From contig JAIVFJ010000129.1 of the NCBI GenBank assembly GCA_025765615.1, forward strand, positions 124,001 through 188,000: a DNA stretch of 64,000 nt, written 5' to 3'. Shown one piece after another: positions 9,606 to 19,795 of the stretch. Within the stretch, counting starts at the first letter, position 1. The number at the start of each line of letters is the position of its first letter. The translations under genes were made by a program, and so were the position numbers. This stretch comes from Zopfochytrium polystomum (taxonomy: Eukaryota > Chytridiomycota > Chytridiomycetes > Chytridiales > Chytridiaceae). Under the pieces are notes generated by a model, which had not been told where the DNA came from, did no database searches, and worked only from the letters and a program-made list of their open reading frames with translations.

Positions 9606-11178
9606 TTAGAACCCTCTCTCCACCACCATCCCCCCGTCAATCTCCGGCGTCGGCGACCCTTCAAAGCGCATAGCGGACGCATCCTCCGTCCTCCCTTTCA
9701 AATAGCCCTCGCCCGCTATCCCCGAGCTCTCAGTAACCGGCTCCGGCGGCGACCACCCGTCGACGCCAGACCTATGCGAAACAGACGGCGACGGGAGCAA
9801 CGCGGCCGCCGCCGACGGCGCCGAGTCGACGGAGCTGATGGACGCCCCGGGAGCGTAGACCGCAGCCGCAGCCGCAGACGCCGACGACCCCGCCTCGCTG
9901 TCGACGCCGTCCGCGATAAGCGCCGGCGTCGCCGCGCCACTGCTGCCGCCGCCGCTGCCGAGCTTGGGCGACGCCGCCGGCGCGGAAGACGGCCGCGAAC
10001 CCGTGAGCGATGATGACGATATCGGCGGTTGCGGCGTCCGCGAGGTCGCCGGCGCCAGCAAAGAGTCCACCGAGAACGCCGGGTTCCCTCCCCTCACCAG
10101 CACCCCCCGCCGCCGCCGCCGACCCCGACCTTCCTCTCGCCCTCCCGGCCCTCCCCATCAACGGCGGCATCACCGGCGGCGGAGGGGGTCTTGGCACGTA
10201 AGTCTTTGGCCCGCGAATCCTCCGTCTCGGCGGTGCCAACAACGCCGGCGTGGCTGCGACGACACCGGCGGCGCGGAGGCGGAGGAGCTCTTCTTTGCAG
10301 TACGGGCAGAGGTCGCGGCGGCGACGGTGGAGGCAGATGGAGCCGCCTCCTTGGCCGAGGTCGTAGCAGGCGAGGCATTGGGCGCGGCGTTTGCCGTGCG
10401 GGCATTTCGGGGGGCCACGCGGGTGAGGGTGTGTGGTGGTGGTGGTGCTTGGAGTGGGTGCGGAGGGGTTGTAGGCGGTGGTTGTGGTGGTTAACGGAGT
10501 TGTGGGTGATGGGTTGGTGGGGTGATAGCGTGGTTGGTGGTCGATGGCGGTTGGGGTTGGAGGGGGAGCAGTTTGCGACCAGCCGGCGGACGTGCTTTGC
10601 GCATGCAAACCATATGTTTGCGACGGTCTTGCCCCCACACCCTTGTCTTGCACGCCGAGCGCGACAGACGCTCCGTGCTGAAGTTGCGCAATTCGCAGAT
10701 CAGAGTGACTCGCTCGCGTCTCCAGCTCGTGGTCTTTGCGAGGATGGACACTGCCGAGCCCGGCAGCAGGTGCAGGTTCGAATGCAGAGTGTCGGCGGTG
10801 CTGGTGCTGCGCTGTGGCGTACGCTGTCGGTGCGGTGGGAGTGGGAGCTGACGGCGAGTGAGAAGGGAGAGCCGTCTTGCCCAGCGGGAACTGGGCTGCG
10901 TAGGGGTGGTAGCGGGCGGCGGCGTTGTCAAGCGAGAACTGGGGCCGCTGGAGTGCGTGGGTCGGGCGCGGAGGCGGCAGGGACAGCAGTTGACGATGGG
11001 GTTGCTGGTTGTTGTTGTTGTTGTTGTTGTTGTTGAAGTCCTGGTAGTGCGAGACGGTGGCGGCGGAGGGGTGGGGGTGGTCGGCCTGTAGGCGGTGGTG
11101 CGGGGTGTGGAAGCCGAGTGAAGGCGGGTCCATCATTGGGTTGCTTCGTTCAGGCGGAAGGCCAAAGTAGTGCTGCAT
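9606..11178 (-). CDS. DCE-family dual-CHCC/eh1-like protein (subfamily I, copy 2; frameshift at 10103-10108)
   Basis: Closest paralogue of 6346-7983. It starts MQHYFGLPPERSN, includes an encoded Asn run (GTT repeat), and has the zinc module at about residues 258-294 with the same CYDLGQGGGS linker and the IRGPKTYV block. After MGRAGRARGRSGS the long frame leaves the conserved protein. The true continuation (RGGNPAFSVDSLLAP ... FEGSPTPEIDGGMVVERGF) is in another frame, ending at 9606. The cause is a C6 run at 10103-10108 where copy 1 has C5. It is either a one-base consensus error or a real truncation that removes the eh1-like motif and acidic tail. Confidence 0.75.
11003..11034. repeat. GTT trinucleotide repeat encoding poly-Asn
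   Basis: About nine GTT units on the plus strand, read as AAC (Asn) in the N-terminus of the minus-strand DCE protein at 9606-11178. Confidence 0.9.
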
Positions 11179-11391
11179 TTTTGCCTCTCGAGTGAGGGAG
11201 AGAGCGCACTTAGTGGGGGGGCGGGGGGAAGGTAGGCGAGTTGGGGAGTAAAGGGGGTGCGTGGCCGAAAGGGGCGGCTCTTGGCGCGAAGCGAGAGGGG
11301 GCGTGGAGTGAGGGAGAGAGAGACCGTCGGTCAGTCGGCCAGAGTCAGTCTTGGTCTTTCTTTTGATTTGAATTGCGGAGGTAATTTATGC

Positions 11392-11433
<42 letters not shown>

Positions 11434-11449
11434 ACAGAGAGAGAGAGGG
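11392..11449. repeat. GA dinucleotide microsatellite
   Basis: Long GA tract with a few interruptions in the 5' flank of the DCE copy at 9606-11178. Confidence 0.95.
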
Positions 11450-11784
11450 ACAATGCCCATTGGGCGGCCGACAGGCAGACCAGTGTCTTATATGTACGAC
11501 GTATCATAGTTAAAACGCAATCGCGTCCACCCACCCCCGGCCTGCACTGGCGGAGAGACTCGGGGGTCGCAAGCTGTCTGTCTGCCTGTCGTCTTCCCAG
11601 TGTATGGCTCCTCCTCCTCCACCACTCAATAAGCAACTGGTTTCCGCAAAGCCGCCGGAGTCAGTCTACGGCCCTTTGCCGAGCGGCAGGATTGGCCTCC
11701 GCCTGCCTGCGGAACCTGGCCGTGTCTTGCTGTCTGTCTATCTGGCTTGCCCTCGGTCTCTCTGTTTCTGTCTCTCTCACTCAC

Positions 11785-11785
11785 T

Positions 11786-11813
<28 letters not shown>
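11785..11813. repeat. TC dinucleotide microsatellite
   Basis: TC repeats continuing the pyrimidine-rich CTGTCT region upstream of the DCE copy at 9606-11178. Confidence 0.9.
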
Positions 11814-11816
<3 letters not shown>

Positions 11817-12174
11817 AAATCTCCTCCCGCAATGTCCCGCAATATCTGGAGCTCCAATCCCTGTTCGACGCAAACCCGTCCTTTCTGAAACCCAAGTCGT
11901 ACACTCGAAACAAGGGAATCAATGCCAGTCAGCATACCCACCCCCCAGCCCCTCTCACTCGCCCAACCCCCACGCACCGCTCTACTCCTTTCCGCCCCTC
12001 TTATGCGGCTGGGCACACAAACCCACACGCGGCCTCGTTTATCTCCAACAAACAACACCAGAAAACTAAAACAACACCCCTCCTCCGCCTTCCCCACCGA
12101 TTACCGAGCAAAGGAGCGAGAAGCTTCCGCAGCAGCGCGTGGCTGGGGAAGAGAAAAAGAGGAGAAGTAGACAT

Positions 12175-12486
12175 TAGGGATGCTCAATTTTGACCGGAAT
12201 TTTCCAGAAAGGACCGGCGCCGGTCCTTGCCGGTCGGTCTCCACTAATTGCGGGGGACCGGCAACGACCGGCAAAAAAAACCTGCGGTTTGCCGGTTGCC
12301 GCTTGCCGGTTCCCTGTCAGATTCGACAAAATCAAAAATATTTTCTTCACCACCCACCGCCACCCACGGTCCAGGTGGACCGGAATGCTCTGTCGGCCAG
12401 TGGGGAGTTCAATTTCAATTATAAATTCCACAAACTTCCGGCAACGCGTTGCCGGAGGCGAGAGACAAAATTGAGGATCCCTATTA
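12175..12486. mobile_element. hAT-type non-autonomous element (MITE) inserted in a duplicated flank
   Basis: The imperfect terminal inverted repeats are AGGGATGCTCAATTTTGAC at about 12176 and, reverse-complemented, AGGGATCCTCAATTTTGTC at about 12485. The interior is full of GACCGG/CCGGCA subterminal words, a pattern known from hAT-derived MITEs. The paralogous flank of copy 1 reads GTAGACAACAGGCGGACAC at about 8788-8806 without the insert, a near-empty site. A target duplication was not resolved (flanking ATTAG on both sides). There is no coding capacity. Confidence 0.65.
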
Positions 12487-12754
12487 GGCGGACACGGCAC
12501 CGGCTGCCTCGGGCGGAATCGAGTGTGCACCAACCAGCCGTGTCTCTCGTTCTCCTATTCTTGCGGCCGGCAAAACCCGTTTGCCCATCTTCCGCAGTGC
12601 GCCAGAAAATTGAGAGACAAAAAACCAGTTGCCACGAGTGACAAAAAAACTGCGGATTTTGCGCCATCGTTTCGAGGTGGGACTTCGTCACGATGATCTC
12701 AGAGGCAGTCGACCCACCGTTCGACCTGTTGCGCGGAGTAACTTGAGGCATCCC

Positions 12755-12802
12755 GCCTTTAGTCGAGCACCAGTGCTCGCCTTTAGTCGAGCACCAGTGC
12801 TG
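12755..12802. repeat. two-copy 24-base tandem repeat
   Basis: The unit begins GCCTTTAGTCGAGCACCAG and occurs twice, differing at its last base. It contains the palindromic word GAGCACCAGTGCTC. It lies in the spacer between subfamilies I and II. Confidence 0.9.
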
Positions 12803-13347
12803 GAGCATTGCGAAATGAAGGAGCGCTGGGCGATCGGCAGGTTCGTTCCAGTGTGTGTATTTTTAGTCACAGTTAAGTGCAAAAATGACGTCATCGGAAG
12901 ACGAACGGGCACCGACAAGGCAACGACAAAGGGTTTCCGGCGACCCTTCCTGTCCTTTATCCCGTTCTCACCCATTTTGCGCCAAAAGTTTCTTACAGAA
13001 GTTGATTTTAATACGCATTCATATTCATTACTCCTGTCTGAGAGACAGGAGGAATGAAGGACAAAGAGAAAGTGCAGTGAAAAGAATGGCAGTCAAACTA
13101 GGGCTACTAACAAAGGGCGGTTCGTGCCGGATCCAATACACTTCAAAAAATAATATCACGCAAAGAGAGAGGGCCGGGGACAATAATACGGCAGCGCAAA
13201 ATAGTAGACTGGAAAAACCGCGGAAAGGCTACACGAGAATACACAATATAGATGCGAGAAACAAAACATTGAAAGGGGGGAAACGCTTGAAGGAGACGCC
13301 AAGAGGAAAAAAATTATGGTCACAAAGGAGAAGACTTTGAGAAGGAA
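12803..13347. other. spacer 3' of the subfamily II gene, nothing recognised
   Basis: About 540 AT-richer bases with no protein-like frame on either strand. Confidence 0.5.
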
Positions 13348-14352
13348 CTAAGTCGACTCTTCGCCGCTCGCGTCGCCGCTCGCGTCCCCTGCGGAATCGC
13401 TGCGGTAAAACGACCTGGTCGAAGCCATCAGGCTCGCGGCGTCTTCCATAACAACAACGGGCGGCGGCGCCAGCGCTGCACGATCGCCCGCGGACGACGA
13501 CTCCGCCTCCGCCGCCGCCGCCGCAGCCGCGACCCGCCGCGGCGCCAGCAACGCCTCGATCGAGAACGGGTTCGCGATCGCTGATCCGGTCGAACTCGCC
13601 GCGGCAGGGTCCCCAACAACCGCCACGGGCCTTCCTCTGCGCCGCTGCGCCGCTGCCGCGCGGAGCCCGCGGCACACGGGACACACGCCCTTCCGCCGGC
13701 GGTGCACGCAGATGGACCCGCCGCCGGTGCCGAGGTCGTAGCAGCGCGTGCACTGCGTGCGGCGGCGGCCGTGCGGGCATTTCGGCGGGCCACCGCTCCT
13801 GCTTGCGGTCGTCGTCCGTGTCGTCGCACTTGTGTTACTTGCGGTTGCAGCGGCCGTTGGCCGACGGGTCGGGTCCGCGTTGCTACGGCCGCAACCGGCG
13901 GAAGAAGGGTTATCGGAGTGGGTGCGCGGGGTGGTCGCTGTGGCGGCGACGAGCGGCGGTGAGACGATCGGCGGGGTTGGTGGCGGGGTGCGCGTGGTGG
14001 TGGTTGTGGTGGTCTTTGGGGGATATCTACCGTTCAAGGCGATCGGCGATCCAGTGAGCGCGGGGAGTCGAGGAGTGTGGGCCGCCACCGGTGGAGCGGG
14101 CAAGTAGCCTGGCTGGGGGTGGTGGTAGAAGGGATAGTGGTGGTGGGATTGCGGGGTTGGTGGGGGTGCGTACGGCCAGGAAGAAGGGTGTGCGGGGCTT
14201 GAGTGGTACCAGCTCCATGTGGGGACAGCGGAAGGGACGTGGGGATGGGAACTCGGAGGGACGACGACGATGCGGTGTGGAGGCCGGTCGCTGCTGGATG
14301 TTTCACGGCTGGTAGACCTGTTTGGCTGGTAGTGGTGGTACTGGTTGTGCAT
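13348..14352 (-). CDS. DCE-family dual-CHCC/eh1-like protein (subfamily II, copy 1)
   Basis: The frame is open from 14559, but I prefer the start at 14352 (MHNQYHHYQPN) because it resembles the MQYHQQPTQ start of the subfamily II copy at 17053. The N-terminus is Tyr/His/Pro/Ser-rich. The zinc module (CPHGRRRTQCTRC ... CVHRRRKGVCPVC) lies about 190 residues in, with linker YDLGTGGGSI. Downstream are NPFSIEALLAPRR (eh1-like) and an Asp/Ser-rich end. Subfamily II is marked by KGVCP in the second half-module. Gene 15791-16414 follows on the same strand. A nuclear regulatory role is inferred from composition and motifs only. Confidence 0.8.
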   Translation of the reverse strand: MHNQYHHYQPNRSTSRETSSSDRPPHRIVVVPPSSHPHVPSAVPTWSWYHSSPAHPSSWPYAPPPTPQSHHHYPFYHHPQPGYLPAPPVAAHTPRLPALTGSPIALNGRYPPKTTTTTTTRTPPPTPPIVSPPLVAATATTPRTHSDNPSSAGCGRSNADPTRRPTAAATASNTSATTRTTTASRSGGPPKCPHGRRRTQCTRCYDLGTGGGSICVHRRRKGVCPVCRGLRAAAAQRRRGRPVAVVGDPAAASSTGSAIANPFSIEALLAPRRVAAAAAAAEAESSSAGDRAALAPPPVVVMEDAASLMASTRSFYRSDSAGDASGDASGEEST

Positions 14353-14559
14353 TATGGGTCCTCCGGCTGGAGAAGTATTCGTCAGGATTGGAGGCGTGGG
14401 GGATGCTGGTTGAGCAAGCGTCACATATAAATCCTGTGGCGGCTGCACACACACACGGGTCGAACATGGCTGTCTTTGACCCCCAACCAACGAAATCCCT
14501 CCCGGCGTCGCGTTTTCCTCTGTCGAAACCTGTCGAACGCATTGGTTGGAAATTTCCAC

Positions 14560-15790
14560 ATCCTTTTGTTTGACCGCGAAAGTCTCATTCTAGCCCGATC
14601 CAATTCGCTGGCTCGGCTTCTGTGGTTGTGCGTCGCTCACTCACTATTGTCTGCCAGGTCGTCTGCCTGTCTCCGTCCATTCCATGCAAGGGCAGAATGC
14701 TGTGCAAGCAAGAAAAAGAGGAGAAACGCGGGCTCACTCCGAAAACTGCGCACGACACAATCGCACATCTCGCGCACCCGACGCATCCTTTGTCTTTAAC
14801 CCGTTGCGTTTTCGTTGTGTTGTCTTCTTCGACGCGCATGACTGTTTAAATCCGGCACGTGCCGGCGCGCCCACAGCCAGCAATCCAGCCACAAGCAGCT
14901 TCGATCACGGGTGGGTGGAGGAGGAGGAGGAGGAGGTTGTAAGGTGCAAACAAGCCACACGGCCCCGCTGTCACCTCCCCTTTCTCCTTTCATCACGGTC
15001 GCACGTTCAGAAACTACAATTTTACCTAAGCGCTGGCAGAACCATGCAGCCGCAAAAAAAGAGCAAAGGAAAGGGGCCCGCCTCCGCGCGCCAAAAAGGG
15101 AAAAGTTTGCGTCAAACCCGCGGTGCCGCAGTCGCCCTCCTGCCCTGATGCGATCAGGGCTTCTCCTCATGACGGGACGAGTAAACGACACGGTAAATGT
15201 ATGTGATCGAGAAAGGCAACGGCGCTATTGGGACTTTTGGATATCGTTGTGGAAGTCTCACGGGACTACCTACCCCTGGCGGAAGATGGTTGTGCAACCC
15301 CAACAGAGCAAAACTGTGCGAGAACAAAGGACGCACCTGGTGTCGAAGGATAGGACGGATTGGGAAATCGCCGCCCTTGAAGGAAGCCGAAGGGGGCGGA
15401 AGGCGGCGGCCGGGAGGACAACGGCCAACTCAAAAGGACGCTCTCTCTGTACTCAAATTCCAACAGCAAAGCCCCTAACAAAAGGAACCACAAACGTAAA
15501 GATTCCAAAACAAACAGGGAAATCGCAACAGCTCATAGGAGCGCAACAAGGAAGCACATCGCACTTCAACGTCGTATTTAGGCTTCCCTCGTCGTTGGCC
15601 ACAAAGTAGAATAAAATACGTTGAGGCGCAAGACCGTTGTGCGATAAGCGAGAAGGACAACAAACTGAAATGAGCAAATGAGTCGCCCAGGGCACATTGA
15701 ATGCATTCAAGAGACTTGCACCCCGGAGAGTTTGAACTGCAAGAAAATCCTCCAGCCGAATCCACACATGTTTGCATCACATTCGACTCG
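14560..15790. other. spacer between subfamily II copies 1 and 2
   Basis: About 1.2 kb. The left part is the 5' flank of 13348-14352, with CTGTC-rich words at about 14650-14680. The rest shows no supportable gene on either strand. Confidence 0.45.
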
Positions 15791-16525
15791 TCACCCACCC
15801 CACCCCATCAGCGCCTCGATCGAAAACGCGCTCGCCTTCGCCTTCGCCGTCGTGTCTCGATCCTCACGCGCACCAAAGGAAACAGCCAGCAGCGGCCGCC
15901 GACGCCCGCGCCGCACCGTTCCCTTGCACCGCGGGCACACGCCCTTCCGCCGACGGTGCACGCAGATGGACCCGCCGCCCGTGCCGAGGTCGAAGCAAGA
16001 AGTGCACTGTGTGCGGCGGCGGCCGTGCGGGCATTTTGGCGGGCCTGGTGGTGCCGATGCGGAAGTGGTTGTGGTGGTGGTGATGGTGGTGGTGGATGGG
16101 AGGGGGAAGGTGGAGGCGAGGGATGGTGTGCTGGGGGGTGTTTGCGGGGGAGGCTCGGGCGGCCACTGGGGAGGTGTGGCTATATGGGGATCCCCTTTGA
16201 ATGGTGCCTTGAGCACGGGGACGTAAGGTGGAAGATGATTCTGCGGCGAACGGCTTGGGCTTGTTGGATGCGGGCCTAGAGTCGCCGGACTTGGTACAGG
16301 TGGTAAAAAGGTGGACTGCGAATGGCGCGTCGGTGCAGGCGGTTCATCATGCCGAAGAAGGGGCCGGGCGTGGGCGGTCCAATGGATTGGTGCTGGTCGA
16401 TGGTGGTTCGCCATGTGTTCGATGGTGGAAGGAGGTGCTTCGGTTCGGAAGTGCGTTGTTGTTTTTATATTTTTCCTTATATTTTCTTTCCTTTCCTGGA
16501 TTTGCTCCGCAAAGACTCTCTCCAC
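15791..16525 (-). CDS. DCE-family dual-CHCC/eh1-like protein (subfamily II, copy 2, short)
   Basis: A 244-residue frame; an internal Met at 16414 (MANHHRPAP) may be the real start, giving about 207 residues. The Pro/Thr-rich N-terminus carries a Thr run. The module is CPHGRRRTQCTSC and CVHRRRKGVCPRC, followed by a short Arg-rich stretch. The protein then ends directly in AFSIEALMGWGG, so the eh1-like motif is at the extreme C-terminus and matches animal Msx FSVEALM at six of seven positions. No acidic SPTP tail is present. Confidence 0.8.
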   Translation of the reverse strand: MERVFAEQIQERKENIRKNIKTTTHFRTEAPPSTIEHMANHHRPAPIHWTAHARPLLRHDEPPAPTRHSQSTFLPPVPSPATLGPHPTSPSRSPQNHLPPYVPVLKAPFKGDPHIATPPQWPPEPPPQTPPSTPSLASTFPLPSTTTITTTTTTSASAPPGPPKCPHGRRRTQCTSCFDLGTGGGSICVHRRRKGVCPRCKGTVRRGRRRPLLAVSFGAREDRDTTAKAKASAFSIEALMGWGG

Positions 16526-17052
16526 TTCCTCCCTCCACTGACCTTTGACCGCCTAAATGTTCTTCCGGGGAAAGAGAAAGGCCAGAGCAGATTCCACGGA
16601 GGTGCTTTTTCCAACAGGCAGTGGACGAAGAAAAAACCTTTTCGGCTTCCGCCCACTTCCGGAAACTTATGCGAACATGGCTTGTATGCTGGCTTTGAAC
16701 CACTCCATTGGTTTCACCGCAATCTCAAAAAAAGTTCCTGATACGCTGGTACACTGACGTCAGTTTTCAGTTGAATTGGAGCATCTTTGACATGGCAAAA
16801 TTTGTTTACGCTTCATTGTCTCATCACAACCAGCAACAGAGCGCAAACTGAATAATAGGCGTTGCGATGGCTAGGGGAAGAAGGGAGGGAAAAAAAACAT
16901 TAACTGCACAAGCGCTGGACGGCGGCGATACTAATGCGAGAAACAGACGAACAAAGAAAGAAGCAAAAGATGGTTACAGGGCGTAGAGGCGCTCGTATGA
17001 GAAACAAACACGGGGCAGTGATATGGATACTTCAGCAAGGAAGAAGATGCTA
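16526..17052. other. spacer, nothing recognised
   Basis: About 530 bases between subfamily II copies 2 and 3. No protein-like frame, RNA gene or repeat was recognised. Confidence 0.45.
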
Positions 17053-18126
17053 TCACTGGATCTCCGGCGTCGCCGACCCCTCGCTGTCCCCGCGACTCGA
17101 GGACGGCGCACACAGGCTCGGCGACCGACTGCCCGCGTCATCGTCATCGTTGCCCGCAGCGGCGTCCCCACAGCCTTCTACACCATTATGCATCTCGACG
17201 TCCACGTCCACGCCGGCGTCATCCCGCGCGCAGCCATCTCCACGCCTTCCCAGCAGCGCCTCCAGCGAGAACGGGTTACCCCCCTTCACCGTCGTCGTCG
17301 GCGGAGCGACTGTCACCACCGCCGCCATCGCCGCCGCCGCAGCTGCCGCCGCCACGGCAACAGCGACCGGCGGCCTCCCCCTCCTCAACGACCCTTTCGC
17401 CCCACGGCAGACGGGGCACACCCCCTTCCGTCTCCGGTGCTCGCAGATCGACCCGCCGCCGATGCCGAGATCGAAGCAGCGCGTGCATTGTGTGCGGCGG
17501 CGGCCGTGCGGGCATTTTGGCGGGCCGCTGGTGCTGGTTGGGGTGGCTGTGGTGTTCGCAGGGGTTGGAGGAGTTGGGGGGGTTGGGCGAGGAGTGATGG
17601 CGGGGGTGGTCGTTGTGGGTGGAGGTGGAGGGAGGGAGGCTCGTGTGGGGGTGGGGCTTACGCCGAGGCTTGGTGCGCGGAGGGTGGTCCTACTTGTCGC
17701 CGGCGGGGATTGCGGCGGGGATTTGGGTGCGGCGGCGGCGGCGACGGCGTGGTGGCTCGCTTTCGTGGATGGCCGGTACGCAACTTGAGTTGAAGGTTTC
17801 TTGGAGACGAGGACCGGGGCAGAAAGGAGTTGGTGGTGGGAGAATTGGGGGGCGCTGGGGGAGCCGTGGTAGGCGTAGGGGTGGTGGCGGTCCGGGGCGG
17901 CGTACCATGCCCAAGGTGCGTGGCCCGGGTGGGCGGGAGCGTGGAGCAGGACAAAATGGTGGACGGGACCCGTTGGAGGTGCGCCGGGCGGGTGGCCGAT
18001 GAGTTGGGTAGGTTGTTGGTGGTACTGCATTGCATTTGTGTTATCTTTCTCGTTGCAGGGCAGTCTTTTGTGAACGTCGAGTTGGTGCACTTGTGGGTAA
18101 TCGCCTCGTATTTGTATGAGCAGCAC
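17053..18126 (-). CDS. DCE-family dual-CHCC/eh1-like protein (subfamily II, copy 3)
   Basis: Open for 357 codons; the Met at 18030 (MQYHQQPTQ) is a likely start, giving 325 residues. The N-terminus is His/Pro/Ala-rich. The zinc module CPHGRRRTQCTRC ... CEHRRRKGVCPVC is about 204 residues from the longest start. Then come an Ala/Val run, GGNPFSLEALLGRRG (eh1-like) and an acidic tail ending SEGSATPEIQ, a variant of the SPTPE tail. Nothing suggests secretion. Confidence 0.8.
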   Translation of the reverse strand: MLLIQIRGDYPQVHQLDVHKRLPCNEKDNTNAMQYHQQPTQLIGHPPGAPPTGPVHHFVLLHAPAHPGHAPWAWYAAPDRHHPYAYHGSPSAPQFSHHQLLSAPVLVSKKPSTQVAYRPSTKASHHAVAAAAAPKSPPQSPPATSRTTLRAPSLGVSPTPTRASLPPPPPTTTTPAITPRPTPPTPPTPANTTATPTSTSGPPKCPHGRRRTQCTRCFDLGIGGGSICEHRRRKGVCPVCRGAKGSLRRGRPPVAVAVAAAAAAAAMAAVVTVAPPTTTVKGGNPFSLEALLGRRGDGCARDDAGVDVDVEMHNGVEGCGDAAAGNDDDDAGSRSPSLCAPSSSRGDSEGSATPEIQ

Positions 18127-19006
18127 GTTTCACGTCGGCTAGGCCTGGCTGTCTTCGGCTGTCTTCAAGCACGCTCTCGCTCCCTTCCTTCTTTCTCTCC
18201 ATCAATGTCTGGCCCTGTCGTCTTTGTCAGGCTCGCTGGGGAAAACCACTCAGCCAGGGGGGGAGGGGGTTTGTTGTTGGTTGCATTGTCGCCTGTTTGT
18301 TTTTTTCTTTCCGTTCTTCCGCATTTTCGCTTTGTCTCTGTCGGTCGGCTTGCTCTCAGTCTTGCTCCACAAAACAACAACAACAGCCCATCGGAATCGC
18401 CACCACAGATGCACACACGCTTGCTTCCTTGCTTGTGCGTTAGTTGATTCAACCATTGGAGCACCTCGCCCCCACGAAATTTCGCGGGTCTGTCTCGCCA
18501 TGTGTCTGTGCTGTCTGCAACGATTCCTTTGTTTCCTGCTTCCCTCGGATCTCGCGCTGTCTCAGTCTTTCTCTGTCGGCCGGCTTTATCCAATTTTGCA
18601 TGTTTCGGCTCCGGAAACTGCGCGAAAAAAATAAATGAAAAAAAAAGTTGCCTGCCTTCATACCCCCAGATTTTCATATGAAGACAGCAGGTGGCGCTTG
18701 TTCCTGGGTGGATTTTGGTGGCACAGCATTACGCCACACACTCCGTTGGCTGCCCAACGTCGCTTTTCCCCTGCACCCCAACCTGTTCCTTCTATTTTCG
18801 CCCGTACAACTGGTGCTTCTCCCGGGTGGCGCGAAATGATGAAACATATGTTACTTCTGGAACACCGAACGGTTATGTCGTACGGTTTTACGGTTTCTAT
18901 TGCGGCACGCAGGCAAGACTTGCCACACACAAAGATGATGCAATAATAATGATACGTCGGCTTCATCCACTGGGCACATCATGCTATTTCCCGTTCTCCA
19001 TTCCTA
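18127..19006. other. spacer between subfamily II copies 3 and 4
   Basis: About 880 bases. The left part has CTGTCTTC words upstream of 17053-18126. No gene was recognised. Confidence 0.45.
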
Positions 19007-19795
19007 TCACGACCTCCTCTCGTGGCCCTTCCCACCTGAGCGAAGAATCAACTCAATCGAAAACGGGTTTGGAATCTCGCAGCCGGACGAGTGGCCGCCA
19101 GAGACCTCGTTGCGTTGACGTGAGCCAGAACCAGCCGGCCGCCCGACTCGCCGAGGTGCCGTCGTCGCCGCCCACGAACCACGGCGAAGCCCTTTACACG
19201 TCGGGCAGACGCCCTTGCGCCGCCGGTGCACGCAGATGGACCCGCCGCCCGTGCCGAGGTCGAAGCAGGACGTGCACTGCGTGCGGCGCCGTCCGTGCGG
19301 GCACTTTGGCGGGACGTGGTAGCGGTCTTCTGGCTTGGTGGAGGTAGTTATCGTGTTGCTTGAAGTGGGAGTTTCGGTGGGCGCGCTTGACGGCGATGTG
19401 GGTGGGGTGAGGGTGCGGTGCTGTTGGATTGGCTCCGCGGCAGCGGGGGGTGCAGGGTATGGCATCGGCGGTGCGGTTTGTCCTGGATCGTCCTGGGCCG
19501 CCCCGATCGTGGTGAGAGATCTGGCGACATGGTTCTCGATTGGCTCGGGGCGGTCCGTGGACGGCGGCCGAGAGGAAGCGCCTGCCGGGTTGGAGTGGTG
19601 CCAGGACAAGTGCCAGCGAGAGAATTGCGGGTCTTCGGCAGGTCCTGCGTGCTGGCTGCTGGACGCGTTCCCGCCGGCGGCCGAATGATGGGAGATGGGG
19701 CCAGTGATTGCGAGAGCACCAGCGGGCGGCTGTCGGGAAGCACGAGGAGCAGCGGCGTCATGGCGGTAATGGTGAAGGTCCATCGTGAGCGACAA
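19007..19795 (-). CDS. DCE-family dual-CHCC/eh1-like protein (subfamily II, copy 4)
   Basis: A 262-residue intronless frame starting MSLTMDLHHYRHD. The N-terminus is disordered and Pro/Ser/Thr-rich. The zinc module (CPHGRRRTQCTSC, linker FDLGTGGGSI, CVHRRRKGVCPTC) starts near residue 162. The eh1-like motif is NPFSIELILRSGG, close to the C-terminus. There is no SPTPE tail. CTGTCTG tracts lie upstream at 19950-19990. It is the last subfamily II member before the subfamily III block. Confidence 0.8.
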   Translation of the reverse strand: MSLTMDLHHYRHDAAAPRASRQPPAGALAITGPISHHSAAGGNASSSQHAGPAEDPQFSRWHLSWHHSNPAGASSRPPSTDRPEPIENHVARSLTTIGAAQDDPGQTAPPMPYPAPPAAAEPIQQHRTLTPPTSPSSAPTETPTSSNTITTSTKPEDRYHVPPKCPHGRRRTQCTSCFDLGTGGGSICVHRRRKGVCPTCKGLRRGSWAATTAPRRVGRPAGSGSRQRNEVSGGHSSGCEIPNPFSIELILRSGGKGHERRS

